A stretch of 64,000 nt of DNA from Rodentibacter genomosp. 1 (GTDB lineage: Bacteria > Pseudomonadota > Gammaproteobacteria > Enterobacterales > Pasteurellaceae): assembly GCF_001999285.1 (NCBI RefSeq), contig NZ_MLHN01000014.1:1-64000 (forward strand). The letters run 5' to 3'. Position 1 is the first letter of the stretch, and every line of letters starts with the position of its first letter. The notes under the pieces were generated by a model. It saw only the letters and a list, made by a program, of their open reading frames with translations. It had not been told where the DNA came from and did not search any database. The position numbers and the translations under genes were made by a program. This document shows, one piece after another, positions 1 through 8,998 of the stretch.

Positions 1-19
1 AGTAGGGCACCGCCAGGTA
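1..19 (+). rRNA. rrf: 5S rRNA, 3' end only (first of two tandem copies)
   Basis: The first bases read agtagggcaccgccagg, which matches the 3' end of 5S rRNA (the helix I strand that follows the conserved GCGAGAGTAGG segment). A complete 5S gene begins about 50 bases later, so this is the tail of a preceding copy cut by the window edge. The exact end is uncertain by a few bases. Confidence 0.75.
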
Positions 20-68
20 GTTATTTCTTAAATTTATTGTTCTAAGAGTAAGTTTAAGAAATAGAATT

Positions 69-183
69 TTTGGCAGTCATAGTGCAATAGCTCCACCTGA
101 ATCCATCCCGAACTCAGAAGTGAAATGTTGTGATGCCGATGGTAGTGTAGGGTTTCCCTATGCGAGAGTAGGACACTGCCAAG
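69..183 (+). rRNA. rrf: 5S rRNA (second copy)
   Basis: Complete 5S rRNA of about 115 bases. The ends pair as helix I (ttggcagt at 70-77 with actgccaa at 175-182). The conserved internal segments ccgaactcagaagtgaaa and gccgatggtagt are present. The helix I bases differ from those of the preceding partial copy (accgccagg), so the two tandem genes are not identical. It lies at the distal end of an rRNA operon, directly before two tRNA genes. Confidence 0.93.
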
Positions 184-196
184 TGCCAAATTTAGT

Positions 197-273
197 GGAG
201 TGGTAGTTCAGCTGGTTAGAATACCTGCCTGTCACGCAGGGGGTCGCGGGTTCGAGTCCCGTCCATTCCGCCA
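197..273 (+). tRNA. tRNA-Asp (GTC)
   Basis: A 77-base tRNA with encoded CCA. The acceptor stem pairs ggagtgg with ccattcc, the T loop is ttcgagt, and the anticodon GTC is at 231-233 in the loop ctgtcac. It closely matches enterobacterial tRNA-Asp. It sits 14 bases after the 5S gene, as in many rrn operons that carry distal tRNA-Asp and tRNA-Trp. Confidence 0.97.
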
Positions 274-290
274 ATATTTTCATATCAGAT

Positions 291-366
291 AGGGGCGTAG
301 TTCAATTGGTAGAGCACCGGTCTCCAAAACCGGGTGTTGGGAGTTCGAGCCTCTCCGCCCCTGCCA
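291..366 (+). tRNA. tRNA-Trp (CCA)
   Basis: A 76-base tRNA with encoded CCA end. The acceptor stem pairs aggggcg with cgcccct, and the anticodon CCA is at 324-326, position 34 of the tRNA. It is 17 bases after tRNA-Asp and is probably co-transcribed from the rRNA operon promoter. Confidence 0.97.
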
Positions 367-434
367 TCTAAATAAATTTCATTTTATCATAAATAAACTT
401 TATACTAGCTCTATTTTTATTTAGGGCTTTATTT

Positions 435-1253
435 ATGTCATATTCAATTCAAGACTTTATCAAACTAATCGCTCAGCTTCGTCATCCGGACAAAGGTTGT
501 CCTTGGGATCTTAAACAAAATTATGATTCAATGATCCCCTGTTTAACAGAGGAAACTTATGAAGTCATTGAGGCAATTCAAAAGAAGGATATAGCAAATT
601 TAAGAGAAGAATTGGGTGATTTACTGTTACAAGTTGTATTTTTTAGTCAACTTGCAACTGAGGATAACTATTTTACTTTTGATGATGTACTTAATGATGT
701 CGCTGAAAAAATTATTCGTCGGCACCCACATGTATTTGCAAATGTTACGGCAGAAAATGAAGAGGAAGCCCTTGCCCGTTGGAATAGCATTAAAGCGTTA
801 GAAAAATCTAAAAAACAGACTCAATCTATTCTAGACAATGTCCCTTCTGCTTTTCCCGCATTAATGAGGGCACAGAGGTTGCAAAAACAATGTGCTAAAA
901 TTGGTTTTGATTGGAGTGAGATTGGACCTGTTCTCGCAAAAGTAGAAGAAGAGCTGCAAGAAGTTAAAGAGGAATTGAATAAGAACCCACAAAATATTGA
1001 AAGAATTGAAGATGAAGTAGGAGATTTATTTTTTGCGACAGTCAATCTATCCCGGCACTTAAAATGTAATGCAGAGGAGAGTTTACGTAAAGCAAATCTT
1101 AAGTTTGAGAGACGTTTCCGTAAAATTGAACAAAAAGTAAAAGCAGAGGGGGAAAAACTAGAAAGTCTCTCTTTGATAGAAATGGATATTTTATGGGATG
1201 AAGTAAAAGGAGAAGAAAAACAGCGAGCTAGTGAACTTGCCTCAAAAAGTTAG
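435..1253 (+). CDS. mazG: Nucleoside triphosphate pyrophosphohydrolase MazG
   Basis: Hydrolyses (d)NTPs to the monophosphate and pyrophosphate in the cytoplasm, a house-cleaning activity. The 272-residue protein has the two-domain MazG layout. The N-terminal half has the metal-binding acidic motif in two parts ([10 protein letters not shown] near 39-48 and EELGDLL near 58-64). The C-terminal half repeats it ([11 protein letters not shown], then EDEVGDLFF near 190-200). HPDKGCPWD near the start is typical of the family, and the length is close to E. coli MazG. The ATG at 435 is the first good start after tRNA-Trp. Decayed insertion sequences follow the stop codon, so it appears monocistronic. 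Confidence 0.95.
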   Translation: MSYSIQDFIKLIAQLRHPDKGCPWDLKQNYDSMIPCLTEETYEVIEAIQKKDIANLREELGDLLLQVVFFSQLATEDNYFTFDDVLNDVAEKIIRRHPHVFANVTAENEEEALARWNSIKALEKSKKQTQSILDNVPSAFPALMRAQRLQKQCAKIGFDWSEIGPVLAKVEEELQEVKEELNKNPQNIERIEDEVGDLFFATVNLSRHLKCNAEESLRKANLKFERRFRKIEQKVKAEGEKLESLSLIEMDILWDEVKGEEKQRASELASKS

Positions 1254-1307
1254 GTTCATTTAATTCAGGACTGAGTTCTGTATTTCTCGGGGGTTAGTCC
1301 TTTTAGT

Positions 1308-2310
1308 TGTAGAAGATCAGACAAATCACAATAAAAAGTGAGCGTTTCCCGTTTAGAATGTGAGCGTCAACTTCAATCTACATAAAAGGAGACGCTTATA
1401 TTTTATTCTAACAATCCTCTACTTAAACGCAAGACAGGTTTACTCAATTTAGTCGACGAACTGGGGAAAGGGGGATGTATCTTTATCAACGAGCTGCCGA
1501 GTAAGGTGGTGTTCAGGTTTTGCTTAGTCAAAATCGCCGTCTTTCTAACTTAAAAATTGTGTCGATGAATCCATAGAGTAAGCTGCGCTTCAATTTGCCT
1601 TAGATAATCCAGATTTTGGTCAAGTTCATGTGAGCAATGAATGACGTAAACAAGGTATTTTAGTTTTAGCAGACGATGCTCCATTCTATTTGGTTAAGAC
1701 ATAATTTTGCTAATTTCAAACAAAGATTGACCGCACTTGAGGAATTATTATTCTCAATGAATCCCAAGTTTAAGCCTTAGAGAGTAAAAAGAAGATGAGT
1801 TTGCTTATGGTGAAATTGAAATGGTGCATCTGGGCTATTTTGGTGCTCAGGATACTTTCTATGTGGTGAATCTTAAAGGCGTTGGGTGAATTTATCAGCA
1901 AACCTTTATAGACAATCTATAGTAAAGCGTTTGCCAAACTCACACCATGAAAACAGCGACTACATCGGCATGCTTAATGATATTGACCATACAAAAACGA
2001 AAGTAAAACATCCACAGGCAAGTGGTATCCGTGAACTTTTTCACAAACCCATTTTGCATGAGTTTTATCAAATTGCTTTCAGAAAGCGAATTTATACGGA
2101 TTTGAGTACATTACAAGCTGACTTGGATGCATGGTTGGTTCATTATAACTATCATTGAACTTATCAAGGAAAAATGTATTGTGGTATAACATCAATAGAA
2201 ATATTAGTTGATGGAAAACGAATTTGGACGGAAAAGAATTTAAGTTCAAATTAATTTGACAGCTACCTAATTTTAAACGGGGTTTGTCTGACTGGGGTTG
2301 AGCTTCTACA
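1308..2310 (+). mobile_element. Decayed IS481-family insertion sequence
   Basis: About 1.0 kb bounded by imperfect inverted ends: tgtagaag at 1308-1315 is matched by cttctaca at 2303-2310. A second block, tcagacaaa (1317-1325), is matched by tttgtctga (2283-2291); the two blocks are 1 base apart on the left and 11 on the right. Between them, broken frames read in order as an IS481-type transposase (see the pseudogene entry). Family knowledge supports the assignment: left-end text such as gagcgtttcccgttta and the transposase order fit IS481-like elements. No target-site duplication is visible. It is inactive. Confidence 0.72.
1395..2253 (+). pseudogene. IS481-family transposase, multiply frameshifted
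   Basis: Reading across frames gives recognisable transposase pieces in the correct order. They are SNNPLLKRKTGLLNLVDELG near the start, then EFAYGEIEMVHLGYFGAQDT, DTFYVVNLKGVG, IYQQTFID, NDIDHTKTKVKHPQASGI, ELFHKPILHEFYQIAFRK, DLDAWLVHYNYH and finally GKMYCGITSIEILVDGK. In an intact copy these belong to one rve-type DDE transposase of about 340 residues. At least one central segment with a catalytic Asp is missing, and stops interrupt the rest. The longest open piece is 1886-2158. No function is expected. Confidence 0.72.
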
Positions 2311-2660
2311 ATTTATATGCTTTTGAAGATTCCTAAAAAATTGGCACTATCAAGTTTTATAGGATAGCTGAAAGGTAAATCTTCGTTGATGATATTTGAA
2401 AGGCACATGCGAATCTAAAATATCAATATGGAAATAGTCCCGATTAGGAAAAGAGGTACTATGTAAGTCCGGTAGGGGTAAACACCAAAGTGGTTGAAGT
2501 AATATATAAGAAATCAAGAAAGGGAAGATATGCTTCAGGATAATTTATTGAAGAAAAATATGTTAGTCCCCTTGAGAAAAGATAACCCATAGATTTATTG
2601 TAAGGTTGTCGATCTTTTCGTGTACTTCGAGGGGCATGTGAAGTATTAGGACCTTATAGG
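2311..2660 (+). mobile_element. Decayed IS200/IS605-family element (tnpA remnant)
   Basis: Starting at about 2332 the frame reads PKKLALSSFIG, LKGKSSLMIFERHM and then, after shifts, YYVSPVGVNTK and YIRNQEREDMLQDNL. This is the C-terminal half of an IS200-type Y1 transposase (families have PPK..VSSFMGYLKGKSSLM, GYYVSTVG and YIKNQ). After the stop, bases 2585-2660 resemble an IS200 right end, with a small hairpin-rich tail and accttatagggc. It lies directly against the IS481 remnant. It is truncated at its 5' side and inactive. Confidence 0.6.
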
Positions 2661-2667
2661 GCAGGCT

Positions 2668-2697
2668 AAAAACCGCCCGTTTTACGGGCGGTTTTTT
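2668..2697 (-). terminator. Rho-independent terminator of pckA
   Basis: Perfect stem aaaaaccgcccgt/acgggcggttttt with a short loop and T-rich arms on both strands, 8 bases beyond the pckA stop codon. It can act in both directions. Confidence 0.9.
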
Positions 2698-2704
2698 ACA
2701 ACGA

Positions 2705-4321
2705 TTATGCCTTAGGACCTGCCGCAATTAATGCTTTTCCTTCTGTGTTGGTTGCATATTTTTCAAAATTCTTCACGAAACGACCGGCTAAATCTTCTGC
2801 TTTTGCTTGCCATTGGGCTTTATCTGCGTAAGTATCGCGAGGATCTAGGATAGTAGGATCTACACCAGGTAAAGCTTTTGGAATTGCTAAATTAAAGATT
2901 GGCAACTCACCCATTTCTACTTGCTCAATGGAGCCATCTAAAATGGCATCAATAATACCGCGAGTATCTTTAATAGAAATGCGTTTACCTGTACCATTCC
3001 AACCGGTATTCACCAAATAGGCCTCTGCACCAGCAGCTTGCATCCGTTTCACCAGCACTTCTGCATATTGTGTCGGATGAAGCGTTAAGAATGCTGCACC
3101 AAAACACGCAGAGAAAGTCGGTGTCGGTTCAGTGATACCGCGTTCCGTACCCGCTAATTTCGCGGTGAATCCCGATAAGAAATAATATTTGGTTTGTTCC
3201 GGTGTTAATTTAGAAACCGGTGGCAACACGCCAAACGCATCCGCCGTTAAGAAAATCACTTTAGTCGCATGACCTGCACGGGAAACCGGCTTAACAATGT
3301 TGTCAATATGATAAATTGGGTAAGACACACGGGTATTTTCTGTTTTTGAACCATCATCAAAATCCACGGAACCGTCAGTACGTACGACAACATTTTCTAA
3401 TAATGCATCACGGCGAATCGCACGATAAATATCCGGTTCATTTTCTTCTGAAAGGTGAATAGTTTTCGCATAACATCCCCCTTCAAAGTTAAAGACTCCC
3501 ACATCATCCCAACCATGTTCATCATCACCGATTAATTCACGTTTTGGATCTGTTGAAAGTGTGGTTTTACCCGTACCGGATAAACCGAAGAAGACAGCAA
3601 CGTCTCCCTCTTTGCCCACGTTCGCAGAGCAGTGCATTGCCGCTACGCCCTTGAGAGGGAGGAAATAGTTCATAATGGAGAACATTCCCTTTTTCATTTC
3701 GCCGCCGTACCAAGTACCACCAATTAATTGAATACGTTCCGTTAAATTAAACGCAACGAAGTTTTCAGAGTTTAATCCTTGTTCTTTCCAGTTTGGATTC
3801 GTCACTTTGGAACCATTCATCACTACAAAGTCAGGTTCAAAATTTTCTAATTGTTCTTCTGTCGGACGGATAAACATGTTTTTCACAAAGTGGGCTTGCC
3901 ACGCTACCTCCGTCACAATACGCACCGCAATACGGTCTTGTTCGCTTGCACCGCAGAAACCATCAATTACAAACAAGCGTTTACGAGAAAGCTGGTTTGT
4001 CACCAAATCTTTCAAGCTTTGCCAAGTAGCCTGATTCATTGGCTTATTGTCATTTTTTGCTGCATCAGATGTCCACCACACAGTGTCTTTGGTCTTTTCA
4101 TCTAATACAATGTATTTATCTTTTGGTGAACGACCAGTAAAAATTCCGGTATCCACAGCCACAGCACCCGTAGTCGTTAATGTACCTTTTTCAAAGCCTT
4201 CCAAACCAGGCTTGGTTTCTTCTTCAAATAATTGTTCATAGCTTGGGTTATAAACAACCTCTTTTACATCATAAATGCCTAATGTCTCAAGTTGTTTGAT
4301 TACTTTGTTTACATCTGTCAT
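2705..4321 (-). CDS. pckA: Phosphoenolpyruvate carboxykinase (ATP)
   Basis: Converts oxaloacetate + ATP to PEP + CO2 + ADP in gluconeogenesis; in Pasteurellaceae it can also run in the carboxylating direction during anaerobic succinate formation. At 538 residues it is full length. Visible motifs: FTGRSPKDK (61-69), the P-loop [11 protein letters not shown] (246-256), and the metal/ATP motif LIGDDEHGW (263-271). The start has a ribosome site (gaggtg) just upstream. It is a single-gene unit with its own terminator. An uptake signal lies in the upstream gap at 4469. Confidence 0.98.
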   Translation of the reverse strand: MTDVNKVIKQLETLGIYDVKEVVYNPSYEQLFEEETKPGLEGFEKGTLTTTGAVAVDTGIFTGRSPKDKYIVLDEKTKDTVWWTSDAAKNDNKPMNQATWQSLKDLVTNQLSRKRLFVIDGFCGASEQDRIAVRIVTEVAWQAHFVKNMFIRPTEEQLENFEPDFVVMNGSKVTNPNWKEQGLNSENFVAFNLTERIQLIGGTWYGGEMKKGMFSIMNYFLPLKGVAAMHCSANVGKEGDVAVFFGLSGTGKTTLSTDPKRELIGDDEHGWDDVGVFNFEGGCYAKTIHLSEENEPDIYRAIRRDALLENVVVRTDGSVDFDDGSKTENTRVSYPIYHIDNIVKPVSRAGHATKVIFLTADAFGVLPPVSKLTPEQTKYYFLSGFTAKLAGTERGITEPTPTFSACFGAAFLTLHPTQYAEVLVKRMQAAGAEAYLVNTGWNGTGKRISIKDTRGIIDAILDGSIEQVEMGELPIFNLAIPKALPGVDPTILDPRDTYADKAQWQAKAEDLAGRFVKNFEKYATNTEGKALIAAGPKA

Positions 4322-4468
4322 AACTCACCTCTATCAATAAAAGTCCAAGATTTAATCTGAGGCTATTCTAAAGAAAGCCAATAAAAAAAAATGTTAAGTA
4401 GATCTCATTTTTGAAAATTGATACCAATTTTGGATTATTTTTTAGGGAGATTTGATGCTCAGTATCAA

Positions 4469-4477
4469 AAGTGCGGT
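4469..4477 (+). repeat. DNA uptake signal sequence, example copy
   Basis: Exact AAGTGCGGT followed by the usual AT-rich flank (cagtttttgaatt). It is the first of many copies in the window (both strands) and identifies the Haemophilus-type uptake-signal clade of Pasteurellaceae. Other exact copies include those near 9856, 14365, 16888, 28386, 31608, 33948, 43497 and 49708. Confidence 0.9.
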
Positions 4478-4532
4478 CAGTTTTTGAATTGATTTTGGAG
4501 GCGTGACAACTATTTTGCGAATCATACCTAAA

Positions 4533-4563
4533 TAAAAATCCCCTATCCGAACTTAGATAGGGG
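4533..4563 (-). terminator. Rho-independent terminator of asnA
   Basis: Stem cccctatc (4540-4547) and gatagggg (4556-4563), followed on the minus strand by atttttatt. It lies about 40 bases beyond the asnA stop codon. Confidence 0.85.
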
Positions 4564-4604
4564 CGACTATGATTCTCGACTATTCAATAATAGCGATTTA
4601 TACC

Positions 4605-5597
4605 TTAGAGAATATGTTCATATTGCTCTAACATTTCTTTTGGCCATACGCTTGATTGAACCTCACCGATATGCTTTTTACGCAATAAGAACATGGCTAA
4701 ACGTGATTGACCAATTCCACCGCCAATTGAGAGAGGTAATTTTCCGTCTAGCAATTCTTGATGCCAATCCATTTTTAAACAATCTTCTTTGCCGGTTAGT
4801 TCTACTTGTAAACGAAGTGCAGATTCATCAACACGAATTCCCATTGAGGAGAGTTCAAATGCGGTATTTAGCTGTTCATTCCAAACAAGAATATCACCAT
4901 TTAAACCTTTGTAACCGTTTTCGGATTCTGTTGTCCAGTCATCATAGTCCGGTGCACGTCCATCATGTGGTTTACCATCGGATAATTTACCGCCGATACC
5001 CACTAAAAATACTGCACCATATTCTTTACAGATTGCATTCTCACGTTCTTTACTAGAAAGATCAGGGTAACGTTTGACTAAATCTTCACTATGAATAAAG
5101 GTAATTTGTTTCGGCAAAATGGAAGGAATGTCAAAACGTGCTTCCACGGCAAGTTCTGTGAGACGAATAGCACGATAAATTGAATTAACGGTTTCTTTTA
5201 AATACGCAAAGTTACGGCGGCCGGCAGGAATCACTTTTTCCCAGTCCCACTGATCCACATAAACAGAATGGGTTGGATCTAAAGAATCTTCATCCGGACG
5301 CAATGCTTTCATATGAACAAATAGCCCCTCGCCTTCTTTGAAGTGAAAACGTGCAAGAGTATGGCGTTTCCATTTCGCTAGAGAATGAACCACTTCATAC
5401 ACAGCGTTCGGAATACATTTCACGTGGACTTGAACCGCTTTCTCAATGCCTGACAAATTATCTTGCATTCCATTGCCCACTTCACTAAGAATTGGTCCTT
5501 GAACCTCAATAATACCCAGTTGCTCGATTAGGTTTTGAGTAAAAGTGTTTTTAACAAAACTAATTTCTTGCTGTTGTAAAATAAATGTTTTCTTCAT
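4605..5597 (-). CDS. asnA: Aspartate--ammonia ligase (asparagine synthetase A)
   Basis: Makes L-asparagine from aspartate, ammonia and ATP in the cytoplasm. The 330 residues match the family length. Recognisable features are [16 protein letters not shown] at the N-terminus, the QWDWEKVI block, [19 protein letters not shown] (cut here), and the C-terminal catalytic-core segment [17 protein letters not shown], typical of this class II synthetase fold. The gene is divergent from asnC, the usual arrangement in which AsnC activates asnA when asparagine is scarce. The ribosome site is on the minus strand just before the ATG (gcggaaaatATG). Confidence 0.98.
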   Translation of the reverse strand: MKKTFILQQQEISFVKNTFTQNLIEQLGIIEVQGPILSEVGNGMQDNLSGIEKAVQVHVKCIPNAVYEVVHSLAKWKRHTLARFHFKEGEGLFVHMKALRPDEDSLDPTHSVYVDQWDWEKVIPAGRRNFAYLKETVNSIYRAIRLTELAVEARFDIPSILPKQITFIHSEDLVKRYPDLSSKERENAICKEYGAVFLVGIGGKLSDGKPHDGRAPDYDDWTTESENGYKGLNGDILVWNEQLNTAFELSSMGIRVDESALRLQVELTGKEDCLKMDWHQELLDGKLPLSIGGGIGQSRLAMFLLRKKHIGEVQSSVWPKEMLEQYEHIL

Positions 5598-5634
5598 ATT
5601 TTCCGCCTGTTTTAATAATCAGTAAAATTTTGAC

Positions 5635-5665
5635 TATTATTCAACAAATCATAATTATTATTCAA
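5635..5665. promoter_or_regulatory. Candidate AsnC binding repeats in the asnA/asnC gap
   Basis: The 10-mer tattattcaa occurs at 5635-5644 and again at 5656-5665, 21 bases apart (two helical turns), in the AT-rich 152-base gap between divergent asnA and asnC. Spaced same-face direct repeats suit an Lrp/AsnC-type oligomer. This is inference from position and phasing; no known AsnC consensus was matched. Confidence 0.35.
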
Positions 5666-5749
5666 GCATTTTATTTACATTCAAAATAAATTTAAATACT
5701 ATCTAATTAAATAGTGATTTATTAGATAACCTCTAAAGGAGAGTGTTTT

Positions 5750-6202
5750 ATGCACAATATTGATAATCTTGATCAAAAAATTCTGCGCGTACTGACTAAA
5801 GATGCACGCACACCCTATGCGGAAATGGCAAAAAATTTTGGCGTTAGTCCCGGCACCATTCACGTTCGTGTGGAAAAAATGCGCCAATCCGGCATTATTG
5901 AAGGCACAAAAGTGATTATTGATGAACGGAAACTCGGCTATGACGTATGCTGCTTTATCGGGATCATTTTAAAAAGTGCGAAGGATTATGAGAAAGTGAT
6001 TAAAAAGCTGGAAACCTTTGATGAAGTAGTAGAAGCCTATTATACAACGGGAAATTACTCAATTTTCATCAAAGTCATGACCCACACCATTGCTGAATTA
6101 CATTCAGTTCTCGCCACGAAAATTCAATTAATTGATGAAATCCAATCTACCGAAACACTGATTTCAATGCAAAACCCTATTTTGAGGGATATTAAGCCTT
6201 GA
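5750..6202 (+). CDS. asnC: Lrp/AsnC-family regulator AsnC
   Basis: Transcriptional regulator of asnA. The 150-residue protein begins with the AsnC winged helix-turn-helix (NLDQKILRVLTKDARTPYAE, then FGVSPGTIHVRVEKMRQSGI) at about residues 5-55. The RAM/effector-binding domain follows from about 65 (GYDVCCFIGIILK, then YYTTGNYSIFIKV). The ATG follows aaaggaga with good spacing. Divergence from asnA supports the specific name. Confidence 0.96.
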   Translation: MHNIDNLDQKILRVLTKDARTPYAEMAKNFGVSPGTIHVRVEKMRQSGIIEGTKVIIDERKLGYDVCCFIGIILKSAKDYEKVIKKLETFDEVVEAYYTTGNYSIFIKVMTHTIAELHSVLATKIQLIDEIQSTETLISMQNPILRDIKP

Positions 6203-6382
6203 CTTTATTTACTTGGTGGACGTTTACCATTTCTAATGGGCTATGCTGGCTACTTGGTTTCTTTTATCTATGAGGAAAATTTGTTTGGTGCTAAGAGCAT
6301 TCATTCAGCGTTGCGAACAGAATATTATATTGGGCAACGATTCCATCAAGTTCTTTTTATTGGCAAAGTTGTACCAACTTAA
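6203..6382 (+). pseudogene. Unassigned open frame, possible gene remnant
   Basis: After the asnC stop the same frame stays open for 60 codons with protein-like composition: LYLLGGRLPFLMGYAGYLV, EENLFGAKSIHSALRTEYY, IGQRFHQVLFIGKVVPT. It starts hydrophobic and ends polar. The first ATG is at 6236 and has no clear ribosome site. It could be the tail of a lost membrane-associated protein or chance. I do not recognise a family. The rest of the 6203-6527 gap holds a 20-base palindrome and a promoter for the PTS operon. Confidence 0.25.
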
Positions 6383-6435
6383 GCCAATTAGCTATTTCTC
6401 AATCTACTCTGCATTCTCTGTCACCAAGATTTAGT

Positions 6436-6455
6436 TTGCACGATATATCGTGCAA
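6436..6455. promoter_or_regulatory. Perfect 20-base palindrome, likely operator of the PTS operon
   Basis: ttgcacgatatatcgtgcaa is an exact 20-base inverted repeat with no spacer. It lies 10 bases upstream of a candidate -35 box and 73 bases before the first PTS start codon. Its placement suggests an activator or repressor site. The PRD-type regulator encoded at the end of the cluster (9979-11931) is the obvious candidate protein, by inference only. Confidence 0.6.
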
Positions 6456-6464
6456 TGCTAAAAA

Positions 6465-6493
6465 TTGAGTCTCTAGCAACTTTCTCCTACATT
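6465..6493 (+). promoter_or_regulatory. Candidate sigma-70 promoter of the PTS operon
   Basis: TTGAGT at 6465-6470, a 17-base spacer, then TACATT at 6488-6493. It lies between the 20-base palindrome and the first PTS gene. Confidence 0.4.
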
Positions 6494-6527
6494 GTAATCA
6501 ATACTTAAACTTATGGAGAAAAATACA

Positions 6528-6959
6528 ATGCCGAAAGAAATTGCCCTAATGTTAATGAGCCACGGAAATTTTGCTAAGGCTGCAATAGAAAGTGCGGAGT
6601 TAATTGTAGGGAAACAAACTAACTTCGATACCTTATCAGTATTTACCGTAGATAATGTGGCTCATTTAAAACAAGAGCTACAAGAAAAAATTGACGCATT
6701 AGATACACAATCGGGGATTATCTTTTTAACCGATATTCTCGGTGGTACCCCTATGAATTTGGCCTCTCACTTACTCACGAAAGAAAACATCTTAGTCTGT
6801 TGTGGCTTAAATTTACCACTATTGTTAGATGTACTCATGAATCGTGATTTGCCATTTGATGAAATGAAATCACTCATTAAAAACGCCTATCAAAACGGAT
6901 TAACCATTCGAGATTTCAATGATCTACAAAAACAGGAGGATGAAGATGATTTGCTTTAG
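6528..6959 (+). CDS. PTS mannose-family transporter subunit IIA
   Basis: Cytoplasmic phosphocarrier that takes phosphate from HPr and passes it to IIB during sugar uptake. The start is chosen at 6528 because ggagaaa sits 8 bases upstream; an in-frame ATG at 6513 overlaps that ribosome site. The protein (143 residues) opens with IALMLMSHGNFAKA, where the His of the SHG motif is the conserved phosphorylation site of EIIA-Man. LTDILGGTPMNLA is the second family hallmark. It is the first gene of a five-gene overlapping operon. The substrate sugar is not evident. Confidence 0.92.
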   Translation: MPKEIALMLMSHGNFAKAAIESAELIVGKQTNFDTLSVFTVDNVAHLKQELQEKIDALDTQSGIIFLTDILGGTPMNLASHLLTKENILVCCGLNLPLLLDVLMNRDLPFDEMKSLIKNAYQNGLTIRDFNDLQKQEDEDDLL

Positions 6960-7416
6960 TCGTATTGATGATCGCTTGATTCACGGCCAGGTCGTCACAA
7001 CTTGGGTCAATCTATTCAAAGTGGAACAAATTGTGGTGCTAAACGATAAATTAGCGATAGATCAAACCCAAAAAAATATTTTGGCCATGGCAGCACCGCA
7101 AGGTATCAAAGTCGTCGTACTTACGATTGAAAAATTTGCAGAAATTTATCAAACAAAAGGACTCAGCAGACGCACAATGTTGTTGTTCACTAACAGCATT
7201 GATGTGTTATCAACCGTCAATGCTGGCGTTCCTATTAATGAACTAAATGTTGGCGGAATGCGTTTTCAAGAGGGGAGAACTCAATTAACCAAAGCTTTAT
7301 CGGTGACTAACGAAGAGCGTTCTGCTTTCCAACAACTGTTGGATAAAGAGGTTACGGTTACTATTCAAATGGTACCGAACGATGAAAAAATCAACTTGAC
7401 GGAGGTGATTAAATGA
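6946..7416 (+). CDS. PTS mannose/sorbose-family transporter subunit IIB
   Basis: Phosphorylates the incoming sugar. The start at 6946 is preferred because aggagg (6934-6939) is 6 bases upstream and the product then begins MICFSRIDDRLIHGQVVTTW; the RIDDRLIHGQ block with its phosphorylatable His is the signature of the family. The 156-residue length is normal. It overlaps the IIA gene by 14 bases and shares a 4-base ATGA overlap with the IIC start, which indicates translational coupling. Confidence 0.92.
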   Translation: MICFSRIDDRLIHGQVVTTWVNLFKVEQIVVLNDKLAIDQTQKNILAMAAPQGIKVVVLTIEKFAEIYQTKGLSRRTMLLFTNSIDVLSTVNAGVPINELNVGGMRFQEGRTQLTKALSVTNEERSAFQQLLDKEVTVTIQMVPNDEKINLTEVIK

Positions 7417-8183
7417 TAGCTGCACTTTTCGTTGCATTATGGGCGGGCATTTGTGCAATTGACGATATTGGTACGCAAATGATTAGACGACCACTATTGA
7501 TCGCAACAGTTGTCGGCTTGATTATGGGCGACTTACAAACCGCACTTTTAATTGGTGCAACTTTAGAAGTGATGTGGATGGGGGTAGGCAATGTTGGAGC
7601 TTATTCTGCACCGGATATGATTTCAGGCACTGCAATTGGCACCGCATTAGGGATTGCCGCCGGAGGTACGGAAGCAGCTATCGCTCTTGCCGTTCCAACA
7701 TCGTTACTTGCTCAGCAGCTCTTGATTTTATACCGTTCCGGCATTGTGGCTCTAAATCCAATTGCAGAACGTTGGGCAGAAGAAGGGGATTTCGATAAGA
7801 TTTTTCGGATTCAATATATTCCGATGATAATCGCTTTCTTGATTCGCGCTGTACCTACCTTTTTAGCCGTCTATTTCGGTGCGGATTTAATTGCACAAAT
7901 CGTGGCGCAATTACCGGATAAAATCATTACCGGTTTGAATGTTGCCGGCAAAATCATTCCCTCTATCGGCATTGCTTTACTCATGTTAATGATGTTGAAA
8001 AAAGCAGAACTTTGGCTTTTCTTAGTCGCGGGTTTTACGTTAGCCGTTTACCTTAAATTATCCGTCTTGCCGATTACTCTGATCGCTTTACCGTTAGCAT
8101 TAATTTATGACTTAGCAATTCATAAAAATACTCAAGCGATAGTTTCTAATCAAAATACTAATGATGAGGATTATGATCTATGA
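7413..8183 (+). CDS. PTS mannose/sorbose-family transporter subunit IIC
   Basis: Inner-membrane sugar channel subunit. The 256 residues are mostly hydrophobic segments, with the family pattern RPLLIATVVGLIMGDLQTAL followed by GATLEVMWMGVGNVGAYSAP. The GATLEVMWMG block is typical of EIIC of the mannose/sorbose superfamily. ATGA overlaps at both ends tie it to IIB and IID. The C-terminus is polar and Asn/Asp-rich. Confidence 0.92.
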   Translation: MIAALFVALWAGICAIDDIGTQMIRRPLLIATVVGLIMGDLQTALLIGATLEVMWMGVGNVGAYSAPDMISGTAIGTALGIAAGGTEAAIALAVPTSLLAQQLLILYRSGIVALNPIAERWAEEGDFDKIFRIQYIPMIIAFLIRAVPTFLAVYFGADLIAQIVAQLPDKIITGLNVAGKIIPSIGIALLMLMMLKKAELWLFLVAGFTLAVYLKLSVLPITLIALPLALIYDLAIHKNTQAIVSNQNTNDEDYDL

Positions 8184-8998
8184 CCGAACAAACGTCACAC
8201 CAAATTACGAAACAAGATTTAAACAAAGTCTTCTGGCGAATGCAGTTACTCAATGTCACCAACAATTATCAATCTATGCAGGCAATCGGTTTTCTATCAA
8301 GTTTCATTCCTGTTTTAAAACGTCTCTATCAAGACAAGCCTAAAGAACAGAAAGTAGAGGCAATGAAGCGTCACCTAAAATTCTTTAATAGCCATGTCAA
8401 TTCAGATGCGCTGATTCTAGGTATTGCCGCAGCGGTGGAAGAGTCCACCCAAGAAAGTGAAAAAGAAACGGTCACTGCAATAAAAACCGGTTTAATGGGA
8501 CCGCTGGCGGGATTAGGCGACAGTATTTTGAAATTCACTTGGTTACCTATCTGTGGCAGTATCGGTGCGGCACTAGCACTAAATGGTAGCGTATTAGGCC
8601 CAATTTTAATGTTCCTGCTTTACAATATTGTGAATGTTGCGTCTAAATATTACGGCATCCATTATGGTTACCATAAAGGTATGGATATGATTAACGGTAA
8701 CAGCAATGTTTTACAACGAGTCAGCAATATGGCGAATGTTGTGGGGCTAATGGTGATTGGCGCTTTAATCGCTTCGGTTGTGAGGGTGAAATTCGGTGTC
8801 GAATTTAGTGTCGGTGAAAATACGATCAAACTCCAAGAAATGTTTGATAAAGTGATGCCCGGTTTGTTCAGTTTATTAGTGACGGTGGGGATTTATTCAA
8901 TACTGAAGAAAACCAATGGTAAATATGCCGCCACATTAATTATCGGCACAATGCTACTCTGTATCGCCCTCGTATATTTGGGAGTATTAGTAAAATGA
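8180..8998 (+). CDS. PTS mannose-family transporter subunit IID
   Basis: Inner-membrane partner of IIC. The 272 residues contain the family blocks FWRMQLLNVTNNYQSMQAIG, RHLKFFNSHVNSDALILGI and a conserved Gly-rich stretch GLMGPLAGLGDS near residues 110-121, followed by C-terminal membrane segments. It overlaps IIC upstream and the phosphatase gene downstream by ATGA. A IIA-IIB-IIC-IID set is a complete mannose-class permease. Confidence 0.92.
   Translation: MTEQTSHQITKQDLNKVFWRMQLLNVTNNYQSMQAIGFLSSFIPVLKRLYQDKPKEQKVEAMKRHLKFFNSHVNSDALILGIAAAVEESTQESEKETVTAIKTGLMGPLAGLGDSILKFTWLPICGSIGAALALNGSVLGPILMFLLYNIVNVASKYYGIHYGYHKGMDMINGNSNVLQRVSNMANVVGLMVIGALIASVVRVKFGVEFSVGENTIKLQEMFDKVMPGLFSLLVTVGIYSILKKTNGKYAATLIIGTMLLCIALVYLGVLVK

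Noticed and set aside
3807-4241. Overlapping open frames on the + strand opposite pckA
   Set aside because: They lie wholly within pckA on the other strand and show no family motif or ribosome site.
6243-6434. 63-residue frame in the asnC-PTS gap
   Set aside because: Composition is not protein-like and it ends just before the operator palindrome; another frame (6203-6382) looks better.
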